NCBI GenBank assembly: GCA_015478945.1
Contig: JABUQX010086788.1
Location: 1-64,000 of the forward strand
Length of the DNA: 64,000 nucleotides
Reading direction: 5' to 3'
Source of the DNA: Trachelipus rathkii
Lineage: Eukaryota; Arthropoda; Malacostraca; Isopoda; Trachelipodidae
Shown here piece by piece: positions 1 to 11,208 of this stretch. Below the pieces are notes generated by a model. That model made no database searches. It worked only from the letters and a program-made list of their open reading frames with translations, and was not told where the DNA came from. The position numbers and the translations under genes were made by a program. The first letter of the stretch is position 1. The number at the start of each line of letters is the position of its first letter.

Positions 1-1271
1 TTGAAATGGCATCACAGCACAGGTCGCCCAAAAAGCGCACAACAGATGGACTAGTTTCTTGTTCGTAGTCACATTTTCCAAATATTTACATCTGTTGCAA
101 ATACTGGCAATTCTACCCGTGTCATTTTACCCGTGTAGAAAGAAGCTTTTCAACATTGAGACGCCCGTATTTACGAATCAACTTTGAAAAACGTCTTGAC
201 TTTCCGCAAAGGTAAAGCCTCAGATAAGCATTCCTCCACTGCATAAGAATCTTAATTTTTTTGCTATTTATAAACCACCCTTTCCCTTATTCGGGATTTA
301 CTTAAGACAGTTTTCAAGGAAAAACGCCATCATATTTCATGACGTCAGAGACCAATAGCCAATGAACACAAAGTAAATAAAACTAGAACAAAATAAAGTA
401 TATTGTTAATTTTTATGTATGTAAATTTATAGAAATATTAAAAAGAAAATACGTGAAATAATCTAAACGCTGCTTAATAAAAATTTATGAGAATTTAGAA
501 GATGTGTTGCTTCACACCATTAGTTCCAGTTGCTTTGGTTGGCATAGCCGTAGGCTGAACGTAGCCTAGCTAATGAAATTATGATAAATTATAAAAATAT
601 CATCTGCGCTCCTTACACTAAAGTTAGGTCCCTGTCGAAGTTGCACGCTGCCTATTTCTCTGGTGTGAGCCTAATTATGACTATGTGGTTTTTGGGTATT
701 TTCTTACACGAAAGTATATATTTGACAAAATCATTTAGCTACATATTAAATGCCAACAAATGATATATATTAAAATAATACAGCGACAAATTGTACAATA
801 AAAACAAGATGGCTGCCGCTCGAAAAAAATCTTAAGGAGAGTTCAAGGTTGGTTCAGAGCTACCTGGACTAAGTGGGAAGAGATTTCGCCAAGTATTTGC
901 GACGTCTTCCTTACGGAAAAATTTCTCAAGGATTGTTCATAAATTTGAATTTACGTTAAGGGGAGGATTCTGAAGGAACACTTGACGAAAGGAAGAGAAA
1001 AGGGCCGTTTATAAATAAGACATTAAGACATCTGAAAACCTACTTGAAAATACTACTATTTGAGATGAAAGACTTATTGGACTTGCCCTCCCCACATACA
1101 TTCAAATATTTGAAATAAAAATTAGCATGTTATCTCGGAATTGACAGTAATCCATTATCTGCGCTGTAACCTTCTGACAATTTAGCAGAATAATTTTAGT
1201 AATTCATGGCTAAATTCCTTCCTCCCGCCATTTTTCTTAGAATTAATAGTTTCTGGTCCTTTTCACTTTAG
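1..1271. other. Unique AT-rich DNA, no gene recognised
   Basis: No reading frame above about 60 codons and no recognisable protein family on either strand. A short ATG in a favourable context near 809 (aagATGGctgcc) is followed by a stop after eight codons. No repeat seen elsewhere in the window matches this stretch, so it is either intergenic or intronic. Confidence 0.5.
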
Positions 1272-1330
1272 TATATGTATATATATATATATATATATAT
1301 AGCATATATATATATAAGTATATATGTTAT

Positions 1331-1361
<31 letters not shown>
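1272..1361. repeat. (TA)n microsatellite, interrupted
   Basis: Alternating TA tract broken by short AGCATA, AAGTA and GTTATTATT interruptions. The YIYIYI reading frames across it are translation artefacts of the repeat. Confidence 0.95.
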
Positions 1362-2164
1362 GAAGAATCCATTTTTGTTGCCCCCTGCGAAAAAATTCTG
1401 GATACGCCACTGACTCGACCATCTGTTAAATTCGTCTTTACTTATAAATTCAATTTATATTTTAAGCTTTACTTATATTAATTATTTATCATAGTTAAAA
1501 TGTGTAATACGTAAAGATAAACTGTCAATAATAACTGCAAATAAAATACGAATAAAATAGTGTCCCCATTCACCCCTCTCCGCCCAAAAATTTTGACACT
1601 TCTTTTTAAATTCGTTATTAAAATTTCACTTTTTAAAAATTTCACTTAATATAAGTAACTTTTTTATTATATTTAAATTAATTATACGTAATAAAAACAT
1701 CAATAATAATAAAAATAAAACAATGGTGGTCCGAGTCACCCTCCATCAATTTTTATGGCGTTGAATCGGACCAAGTAACTCTGCTTTTTTTGCTTACCAA
1801 TACTGCTGATCAAAAATTACTGCCAGTTTAAAGCTAACATACCCGAGTGTATCACACTGAAAAAATAATTAAATCGATCCACAATTTTTCATTTTTATAA
1901 CTAAAATTTTACCAGCATTTTTGAAAAGTGAAATTCTATTGAAGGACATTTGTACCCTATTTCTAACATTTTTTAAAATATAAAACTTGCCAGAATGCGA
2001 TGATGATCTACATAATACTTGTCATGCCAATGCGTATTTAAAATAAATGACTTTACTTAACTATTGTTATTATTTTTTATTCATTTAGAGTAACCTAATC
2101 ACCCCTCCTAAAGAGGCGGGTCTGGTCACCCCCCACCCGGGACGCGCTATATAGCATATATAGC
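1362..2164. other. Unique AT-rich DNA, no gene recognised
   Basis: Contains two short C-rich stretches, around 1,562-1,586 and 2,100-2,147, the second including cacccgggacgcgc. No open frame of note and no match to the other repeats described here. Confidence 0.45.
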
Positions 2165-2186
2165 GTGAAAGTATATATATATATGT

Positions 2187-2218
<32 letters not shown>

Positions 2219-2379
2219 TATATATATGGTATATATATAGATAAATATATTTATATAAAGAGAAATATATATAGTTGATAAATATATAAACATATATATA
2301 TTTTTTAAAAGAGTGATATATATATATTACTATAGGAAAGTATATATATATATATTAAGGTCTATATATCAGAGATAAG

Positions 2380-2453
<74 letters not shown>

Positions 2454-2460
2454 TACAGTA
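2165..2460. repeat. Compound (TA)n microsatellite
   Basis: Several TA blocks separated by short purine-rich interruptions; the longest uninterrupted block is about 2,380-2,450. It is followed by 2,461-3,110, in which I see no gene or repeat. Confidence 0.95.
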
Positions 2461-3116
2461 TATATAATAGAATTGGGTTACTTGGGTATCATAGACCTAT
2501 AATATATTTTAACTAAGCCAAATTAGTATGTTTTTAGTTACAGTAGTTACTAAGATTAAACTGCATGTTATGACTATAACAAAGTTATTAAGCTTGTAGT
2601 GAGGTTAGCATGTACTTTAGCTATAGTTTTTTTTAGTTATAAACTTTAAGTTATTGACAAGCCCTAGGGTGCCTTGTGGATTTGCATGAGCATGTTTAGT
2701 ATTGGTTCTATTAACTTGGGAAGTTCCATAGTCTACATGTGGGTTCTTACTGTCTCTTTATTTAATGTTCTACAAAGTTCCTGACACTCCCATGATAAAA
2801 TTTCACATGGTAGGCCTAATTTGGATAATTTGATATGTTGGGCAACATATGTCGGCAGGCAACTTCTATAAATTATACAGTATAGGTTTGAATTACCCTA
2901 TGTAGGTTAACTGGCATTTTTCCCTAATGAACTCTAGAAAATCGAAATGTATTTTTTTAGGAATCTCCACTAATAACATAATGTAATTGTGGATAGTTCT
3001 TATTGCTATAACCTATTAACAAACTACGGATTTTTTTTTACTTAATAAGATGATAGGACAGAGGTCATACTAAAAATGACAATTTAGAGTTGAAGTAAAG
3101 AAAAATAAAAAAGGAC

Positions 3117-3257
3117 AGTATTTTTAATTTAAAATTATGAGAAAATGTCAATTACGAAATCTAAAATCTAAAATATAAAACCTAATATACAAAATATTAT
3201 TTAAAAATCGATCGCTAATAAAAAAGAATAGTATTTTTAATTTAAAATTATGAAAAA
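3117..3257. repeat. Short direct repeat pair
   Basis: The string agtatttttaatttaaaatt occurs at about 3,117 and again at about 3,229, a spacing near 112 bases. It may be a local tandem duplication preceding the TA tract at 3,256-3,475. Confidence 0.6.
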
Positions 3258-3475
3258 TATATATATATATATAGAGCAGTATATATATATATATATATAG
3301 TGATAGTATATATATATATAGATAAATCTCTCCATTTTTATATAAATTTTTATATATATATATATACTCGATCACCATTTTAGCGATTTTTAATTTGTTA
3401 TATATATATATATATATATATATAAGATATATATGTTATATATATATGTATATATATATATATATAGGCATAGAT
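3256..3475. repeat. Interrupted (TA)n microsatellite
   Basis: TA blocks split by a non-repetitive stretch at about 3,322-3,400, which includes atcgatcgct-type motifs on its flanks. Not coding. Confidence 0.9.
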
Positions 3476-3496
3476 ATAGATTGTGAAAAAAATTCA

Positions 3497-3705
3497 TATC
3501 TCAAAACTACAATAGCTACGAAAAAGAATACATTGCTGGAATGCTGGTCCAATTTTAGTGGGGAAAATGTAAAAAAATAAAAAAATAAAAAAATAAAAAT
3601 AAAAAGTATCTCAAAATTACAATAGCTACAGCGAAAAGGAATACACACTTTTGGAATCCTTGTAAAAATTTTAGATAGTAAAATGTAAAAATAAAAAAAT
3701 AAAAA
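3497..3705. repeat. Imperfect tandem duplication, unit about 110 bp
   Basis: Two units begin with caatagctac (about 3,510 and 3,621) and each ends in an A-rich (aaaaaat)n run. Differences are small indels and substitutions. A third trace, atagctacgaaaatc, lies at about 4,246. Confidence 0.7.
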
Positions 3706-3811
3706 ATTATTGTTAATAATTATAGTAATATGATTAGAGAGCCTATTTAGAGACCTTTTATTGGTTACTCGTTAAAATAAATACTTTTTATTAAATTTTG
3801 CTTTCTTTTTT

Positions 3812-3906
3812 TTACTAAAGAATACCCCAAGGGTATACCGCAACGATGGCAGGAGTCGGGGTCTCTCGGCCTTCCGGGGAACTACGGGGTAGGACTAATT
3901 CCCCCA
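3812..3906 (+). repeat. GC-rich core repeat, copy 1 (partial)
   Basis: Begins ttttactaaagaataccccaa and continues with gcaggagtcggggtctctcgg and a ccttccgggg block, then stops at aattccccc. The same ordered motifs recur at 5,489, 16,255 (inverted), 17,210, 28,664, 38,417 (inverted), 39,402 and 51,140. This copy lacks the ggctcgagcc end present in fuller copies. Confidence 0.75.
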
Positions 3907-4283
3907 TTTTTAATTCAACTTGTAAATACTACAATTTCCGATATGATACAGATATATGGATAGCAACAATTTCATTTATTAAACATTAAGGAAAATTTTT
4001 CCCTAAATCATCTTCCGTTGGCAGGGGCTCAAGTTTAAAAGTTACTGGCATCTTTGTATCTGTGTATATAACATAAAAAATCGATCGCTAGCTTAATGTG
4101 GAGTTCAGTCCAGTGAGAATCAAGTAAATACTGTATTAAAACTATAAACGTTTATTTACATAAATGGTATCAACAAATTATTTGGTTTTTTCTTACAAAT
4201 TGACCTACATTTCAAATTTATATTTTCACTAAAAATATTTTAAAAAATAGCTACGAAAATCAAAACAACTAACTCTAGGGATG

Positions 4284-4376
4284 CCGCAGGAGGACCGATA
4301 TATATCGATATTGATATTTTTTTCGATAGTGTCGAAAAAATATCGATTATATTTTTTCAGCCGATATATCGATATT
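4284..4376. repeat. Cluster of TATCGATA palindromes, possible hAT-type terminus
   Basis: The segment carries repeated tatcgata/tcgatatt motifs in both orientations, starting just after ctagggatgccg. Such clusters are seen near the ends of some hAT transposons, but no matching opposite terminus or target duplication is visible, so the assignment is tentative. A similar string lies at 5,728. Confidence 0.3.
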
Positions 4377-4570
4377 TTATACTCAGTAATAAGTCAGTAT
4401 CGAATCAACGTCCAACGATGTTTTTTTTCTAGAGATTTTGAGCAGTTTTCTTTTTCCATAAAATAACATTTAAGCAAAATGTGTGTATTTTTCAGGCGCG
4501 TTTGGATGATGGGTACATTTTGTCTGACTCAGGAGTAATACGGAAGGAGGTCAGATAATTATAGTCAAGA

Positions 4571-4740
4571 GAAGAAGTAGTGTTAGAAATATTTATTCTT
4601 GTATTAAACCTTCCTATTTTGCTATTAACTATTTTCGATTGAAGTAGGGGATTTTAAAAATGGTTACAAAAAATTAAGGATATTTCTTGTCTCTCTAATT
4701 TACACTATGGTTTAGAGACTTTCTTGGTTTTGGAAATATA
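4571..4740 (+). mobile_element. LTR fragment preceded by polypurine tract
   Basis: A purine run (agagaagaagtag, about 4,570-4,582) directly precedes tgttagaaatatttattc. From there about 150 bases match 14,393-14,540 with scattered changes. TG at the start and a preceding purine tract are the expected arrangement for the inner edge of a 3' LTR. The rest of the element is not recognisable here. Confidence 0.45.
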
Positions 4741-5371
<631 letters not shown>

Positions 5372-5488
5372 TTTCGACGTTCGAGATCTGTTAACCGATA
5401 TGTATCGAACGAGCGATGTAATCGATTTTTTTCATTATTTCAAGTGTAAATAACTATAAGGTTGCCAATTAAAAGTTTTTTTGAAACC

Positions 5489-5592
5489 TTAAAGGAATAC
5501 CCAAGATTAAATCGCCAAGAGGTTAGTTTCCTCTCTCGCGGACGACGGGGACTCGTCCCCCTCTGTCCCACCGTCTGCTCGCGAGCCCCTTA
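5489..5592 (+). repeat. GC-rich core repeat, copy 2 (diverged)
   Basis: Shows the right-hand half best: cggggactcgtccccctctg, then cccaccgtctgctcgcgagcccctt. The gggactcgtccc hairpin and the c-g-a-g-c-c-c-c end match the other copies; the left half is diverged. Confidence 0.65.
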
Positions 5593-5727
5593 ATAAAATA
5601 AATAAAAAAAATTAAAACAAAATTAACATATAAAAATTAACATGATATAAAAAGCAACATGTGGCAACTTTTTCTCTTTTCTATTGGACTTCAAGTTAAC
5701 ACGTCACAGTGCATGGGTATCGATTAG

Positions 5728-5761
5728 TGTTGAGCGATATTTCGATATATGTATTTTACGT
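5728..5761 (+). repeat. hAT-like terminal motif
   Basis: The string tagtgttgagcgatatttcg resembles the TAGTGTTGGGC-type ends of hAT elements and is followed directly by a TA tract. It lies in the same orientation as the motif at 4,284, so the two do not make an inverted pair. Confidence 0.3.
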
Positions 5762-5770
5762 AGCGAAGTG

Positions 5771-5771
<1 letters not shown>

Positions 5772-5806
<35 letters not shown>

Positions 5807-5813
5807 TATAGCA

Positions 5814-5857
<44 letters not shown>

Positions 5858-5875
5858 TATAAGTTATTATATATA

Positions 5876-5960
<85 letters not shown>
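5772..5960. repeat. Compound (TA)n microsatellite
   Basis: TA blocks separated by GTTATATAGCAG-like interruptions. It is followed by 5,961-6,397, unique AT-rich DNA in which I see no feature. Confidence 0.95.
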
Positions 5961-5961
<1 letters not shown>

Positions 5962-6397
5962 TGAGCTTTTACTTTATTTTGTTGACTTTAAGCAAATAGG
6001 CTAGATTTGAATAATTTTTAATAGGCGATCCCTCATTACAGGAGTGAGCAGTTCACTCAACTGCTCAAATTGCACATTAGAAAGTTCTGCCAAGAATATT
6101 TCTATTAGTAGAGGCCTATAGGGGAAGAACAATTTTCATGAAATATATACCTAATGCGTATTTTACTTTTCAAATTAGATATTTATAAAAAGTATTGAAA
6201 GTATCCTATATAATACAGGACAATACTAGTTTTGATGTTAAGGTTAAATCTTTAATTAAATTTTAATTTAATCTGAAATTAGAAATGTTTAAGTTTATAT
6301 GTAAAGATTTTCCACTTTACTCGAAGCTTTATATTCCCTATGTAAAATCACCTCCACTGCTAATTCAGGCTCATGATTAGTGTTTACTTTAAAAAGG

Positions 6398-6398
6398 T

Positions 6399-6430
<32 letters not shown>

Positions 6431-6553
6431 CTGTATACAGTAGACCCAAATATATATATATATTATAAAGTTATATTATATATATACATATTTATGTTCA
6501 AGGATCTTATTTTTATATATGTTTTTGATATATAGAGTTATATTAAATATATG

Positions 6554-6628
<75 letters not shown>

Positions 6629-6655
6629 GAATATATATTTGATATATATATATAC
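6398..6655. repeat. Compound (TA)n microsatellite
   Basis: Alternating TA blocks with unique interruptions at about 6,425-6,450 and 6,485-6,545. It is followed by 6,656-6,960, which holds no recognised gene. Confidence 0.92.
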
Positions 6656-6960
6656 AGCAAGACCAGTAGTGGCAGTATACAGACAAGACCACCAGCCATT
6701 TGAGACCGAGTGGCTTATGTTCAAAATGAAATAGAAGGTGGCTGCTTTTTGCCAGTAGCCTCTAAAGTGGCAAGTCAATCATGCCAGAAGCTTGCCACTA
6801 AACAATTTTATTAAATAAAAAACCTAACTTAACTTAACTTTTCTGAACTTAGAAATTTTTTGAACAGAAAATTTTCGGTCTCAAAAATTTGTGGGTCGCT
6901 GTCTACAGTATTACCTATACTGTTGGCGCGCAACGGACCCAAAAAATCGCGGCTTTGTGG

Positions 6961-6996
6961 CAGCACGAGCAGCAGCAGCAGCAGGCACAGCAGCAT
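6961..6996. repeat. Short (CAG)n-type triplet tract
   Basis: cagcacgagcagcagcagca followed by gcaggcacagcagc. It sits at the edge of a TA tract and would encode a short glutamine or alanine run, but no gene context supports coding. Confidence 0.7.
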
Positions 6997-7209
<213 letters not shown>

Positions 7210-7434
7210 GATGATGTAAGGTAAACCACGTGATGTTGTTTGACGCGTCGTTACTTCGTAACCGGAGATTTTGGGTATTCTAGTGTTATGTATGTGTGCG
7301 TGCGTACATCTGTGTACTCCGAGGGTTGATAGAGGCAACAATAAGGATATTTTGTTAAACAACGTATGTGTTTTGACGCGAGGTTGTAAAGCAAACAATG
7401 GTAGCTTGTTATGAAATAATTTTATTGGGGAAAA

Positions 7435-8474
7435 TTACAGGAGGTGCTCAAAGTGTCTGCACTGTACCTGATTACATTCGTTACATCGCCTTGCCATTGC
7501 CTGTCGGACTCTACCAAACATGCCCTCACTGTGTCTGATTTGATCAAACGCAGTGAATATTCGCTGAATAAGTATCTCTCTTTTGTTGACTGGGTTAATG
7601 TACACAACACTCTTCATGCCCACACAAAGAAAATAATCTAGGCGTGAGGTCGGCGATCTTGCAGGTCACGCAACAGGTCCCCTCTCCTTATCCATTGTCA
7701 GTGTAGACTCTGTTCAGATGCGCCCGTACTTGGTGGTTGAAGTGCGCTGGAGCTCCATCATGTTGGAATCACAGGGGTATGTCGTCCATGAGCTGCGGAA
7801 GCGTGTTCTGGAGTAGTTGCAGGTACGCGGGTCCATCCAAACGGTGTGAATGATGATAGGGTCCCAACAGATAATCTACAAGAATCTCCACCCCAGATAA
7901 GTTTACGGTAAATTTCGCCTGGTGAACTCTGATGAACATTGTGTGCGGGATTGTCCTCGTCCCATATGGCTGTTTCTGCTGTTGAAGTAGCCATCACGTG
8001 TGAGCACGCCTCATCGGTAAACAAGACATGTGCAGGAAAGGCAGGATTATCGATGCTCCTTTGCAGAAACCACCGGGCAAATAGCACATTATGCGAAGTC
8101 GTTTGACCCAAGTCATTTTACTTTCTGTAGGTGGTATGCATGGAGGCTTTACTCTTGCAAGACCCGAAGCAACAGACGACTGATTTGAACCCATGGTATG
8201 GGCAATGCGTGTGTTAGTCGACGGGTCGTTGGCAACTCTCTGCACCTCTTCTTCAAACGCAGGGAGTCCTCGTATTACGCGGTCTTCCACCAATGCACCA
8301 GGGACGAAGGGGTCCCATTATCTCGAAGGCGCTTATGAAGGCGAGCAAACAGTGGTGTGTGGGCGGGTTCTGTGTGGAAACCGTTCCGGTGCATGAGGTG
8401 CGCTCTTCGTCCATTTCCGTTTGCCGCACCGTAACATTATCATGTCGGTTAATTCGGGAAGAGGCGTGATCCAT
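7435..8474 (-). pseudogene. mariner/Tc1-like transposase, frameshifted
   Basis: Read right to left, conserved blocks follow in order across three frames. First comes an N-terminal stretch with GRPRNTRTP, then a helix-turn-helix region with DPSTNTRIAHTMG, then the catalytic domain. Remnants of the three catalytic acidic residues are visible: VLFTDEA (about 8,008-8,027), FQHDGAPAHF (about 7,740-7,766) and RLDYFL (about 7,629-7,645). The C terminus reads GRVRQAMARRCNECN then HFEHLL before a stop. These blocks match arthropod mariner/Tc1-type transposases. At least three frameshifts and several stops separate them, so no functional protein is made. Confidence 0.85.
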
Positions 8475-8672
8475 TCGTAATCAGATGGCTCACACTGTAA
8501 ATTGAATCAACGATGAATTGCGTGCGGTATTGCCACGTGTTTCCTGAAGGTCGTTAAGCGTACACACATGTGACGCACGCAGAAACACATTAAAATTGAG
8601 TAAACTAAATCGTCGGTAACATACATGCGACGCGTCACACAACATAAACTAGTGTACCTTCAATTGTTCAAA

Positions 8673-8784
8673 CGTACCTTTGAAACGAAGCGTCATACAA
8701 CATAGGTTATTTAACAATAAATGTTCCTTATCGTTTGCTCTTATTAACCCTCCGAGTTTGTCGCAGAGGTTTTGAATCACCCCT

Positions 8785-8786
<2 letters not shown>
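8673..8786. repeat. Right terminal inverted repeat of mariner-like element
   Basis: Reverse complement of 7,099-7,209; it ends accccttg immediately before the TA tract at 8,787. Confidence 0.9.
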
Positions 8787-8847
<61 letters not shown>

Positions 8848-8855
8848 TAGAGTAT

Positions 8856-8917
<62 letters not shown>
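8787..8917. repeat. (TA)n microsatellite
   Basis: TA tract with one interruption (gagtagagtatag) at about 8,845; it flanks the right end of the transposon. Confidence 0.95.
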
Positions 8918-8919
<2 letters not shown>

Positions 8920-8924
8920 ACTTT

Positions 8925-9130
8925 GCCAAATAAGCTAAAGTTACTTAACGACTACACGCTAATAGAGTAAATTAGTAAATAAAGTGTATAAAATAAACAT
9001 TTTTAGAGGTGAATAACTTTGTCCATGGTTAAAGTTACTTAACATCTACACGCTAATAGGGTGTTAGTAACATATAGTGTATATCAAAAAAGTTCAAATA
9101 AAAATAAACATTTTTAGAGGTGAAACTAAA
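8925..9130. repeat. Tandem duplication, unit about 92 bp
   Basis: Both units carry aaagttacttaac followed by ctacacgctaatag and end with aaaataaacatttttagagg. The aaagttacttaac...ctacac string also occurs at the heart of the 9.4-9.9 kb palindrome, suggesting a shared family. Confidence 0.75.
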
Positions 9131-9436
9131 AACTTTTAAAAGTAATTAAACTTTTTTTGTTTGTATCACCTGCCGAACTAATGGGAATGGACGGAGTCAA
9201 GTGTCTTTCACCCTTAAATCTGCCCCTTCCCCCAAATTTTACCGACATCCACATTACATTCCCCCAATATTCTCTTTTCAATCTTTTAAGAAAATGATAT
9301 TATATGGGCAACTAAACCTTTTATATACGTTATGAAAATAAAATAAAAATAAGATATGTATTTGTTTTTCAAATATTACTGTATTTTTTATCAAATGTGT
9401 CCATAAGTAGTGTTTTAAAGTTGGTAAAAAAAACAT

Positions 9437-9966
9437 TAGTATAGACGTTCTAGGGGTGAATTTAATTTTTTTTTCCTAGGTCACCTGAACTGACCTGAAC
9501 TGACCTGACTTGACCTAACCTAACCTAACCTCATTTGACCCATAGAACTTAGAAAAAAAATAGGAAAAAATTTCATTTCACCCCTAGAACATCTATTTAT
9601 GTTTCAGAGATGCTACCTGTGAAAAAAAAATTGATCCGACCTCCCGTTCCGTGTAGCTGTTAAGTACCTTTGTCCTAGGACAAAGTTACTTAACGGCTAC
9701 ACAGAACGGGAGGTCGGATCAAAAAAAAAAATCGCAGGTAGACTCAATGATACATAAATAGTTCTAGGGGTGAAATGAATTTTATTTCTATTTTTTTTAG
9801 GTTAAGTTAGGTTAGGTTAGGTCAGTTCAAGTCAGGTCAGGTCACCCCTAGGAAAAAAGAATCTCATTTCACCCCCGAAAACATCTATTTATGTATCATA
9901 GAGTCTACCTGTGAAAATTTTTTGTTTGATCCGTCCTCCCGTTCCGTGTAGCCGTTAAGTAACTTT

Positions 9967-9972
<6 letters not shown>
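9437..9972. repeat. Palindromic foldback with telomere-like motifs, plus a third half-unit
   Basis: The two halves meet at gtcctaggac (9,672-9,681) and can be followed outward about 240 bases each way. Each arm holds caaagttacttaacggctac, an acgggaggtcgg block and a run of cctaa or ttagg repeats next to ctgacctgaa-type repeats. After the right arm, 9,855-9,972 repeats the left half in direct orientation and stops exactly at the palindrome centre sequence gtcct, where a (CT)n run begins. The layout is half-unit plus, minus, plus. Confidence 0.88.
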
Positions 9973-10058
<86 letters not shown>

Positions 10059-10063
10059 ATATA
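9970..10063. repeat. (CT)n followed by (TA)n
   Basis: About 22 CT dinucleotides then a TA tract. The CT run begins at the sequence that forms the centre of the preceding palindrome. Confidence 0.95.
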
Positions 10064-10104
10064 TTTATAAGGTTATTTTAATTAAATCTATGTCAAGACG
10101 AAAG

Positions 10105-10470
<366 letters not shown>

Positions 10471-10529
10471 TCAACTTATATTATCTTATAATATTTAGTA
10501 GTATTTGTACTTTGCCAATATTGGGTATA

Positions 10530-11189
10530 ATTACAAGAATTCACTAAACGCCAAAAATCACTATAGCTCACTTCAAATTCAAAAGTGGTCCTATTTAAAA
10601 TCAAAATCAAAATCCAAATCAAAAATGTAAGGTGTTAGGGAGGTAAATTGTAATTTTCCCTTCAACTCCTTATCAATCTACTTTCATCTCTTTATCTCAT
10701 CACCTGGCCCTAATTTAAGAACCTAATGTTAGTTAGTTATAATTTACCAAAGCCAAAAGGCTGAGTTATCTTTAAAAAAACTACTAGAACTTCCTCAAGG
10801 ATGACCAAAAAGTCTCTTTGAATGACCAAGAAACTCAAGGTAAGGCTATAAGCTGCTAATAAATTAGCCTTATATATTAATTTTGCCCAGAACATTCAAA
10901 GATTCTTTGTTCAAATTGTGTAATCTATATAGGTCTCAACGAACGGGTTAGTTGCAAGTTCTTGATAACTCGTGCTAGCAATATTGCAAATTATAATCAA
11001 ACTATCTCCGAAGCTTATAGCAGTTTTCTAGGATATTTTGAAAAGTTATTAGGTCAAAATCATTCTTAAATTAAGGTTTATTACTGGAAATACTAAGAAA
11101 ATAATAGAGACGAAGCCACGTGGGCCTATCGTGGAGACTAGCCTATTATGTTTGTCCTAAGTTTAGTTAGTCTTAGTGTATTTAATTCA
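10530..11189 (+). mobile_element. Probable 5' LTR of a decayed retrotransposon
   Basis: The 3' edge is inferred from a CA at 11,188-11,189 followed three bases later by a primer-binding-site-like sequence. The 5' edge is not identifiable: the tgttaggaatattt start seen at the probable 3' LTR (14,393) is not found here. Treat the left boundary as unknown. Confidence 0.3.
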
Positions 11190-11192
11190 AAT

Positions 11193-11208
11193 TGGTATGA
11201 GAGTTAGG
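11193..11208 (+). promoter_or_regulatory. Possible tRNA primer-binding site
   Basis: tggtatgagagttagg starts with the TGG expected of a site complementary to a tRNA 3' CCA end, and resembles initiator-Met-type sites of LTR elements. It sits three bases after a CA that could end an LTR. Confidence 0.35.

Noticed and set aside
809..840. Start codon in good context (aagATGGctgcc)
   Set aside because: Stop after eight codons and no donor-like site to extend it convincingly.
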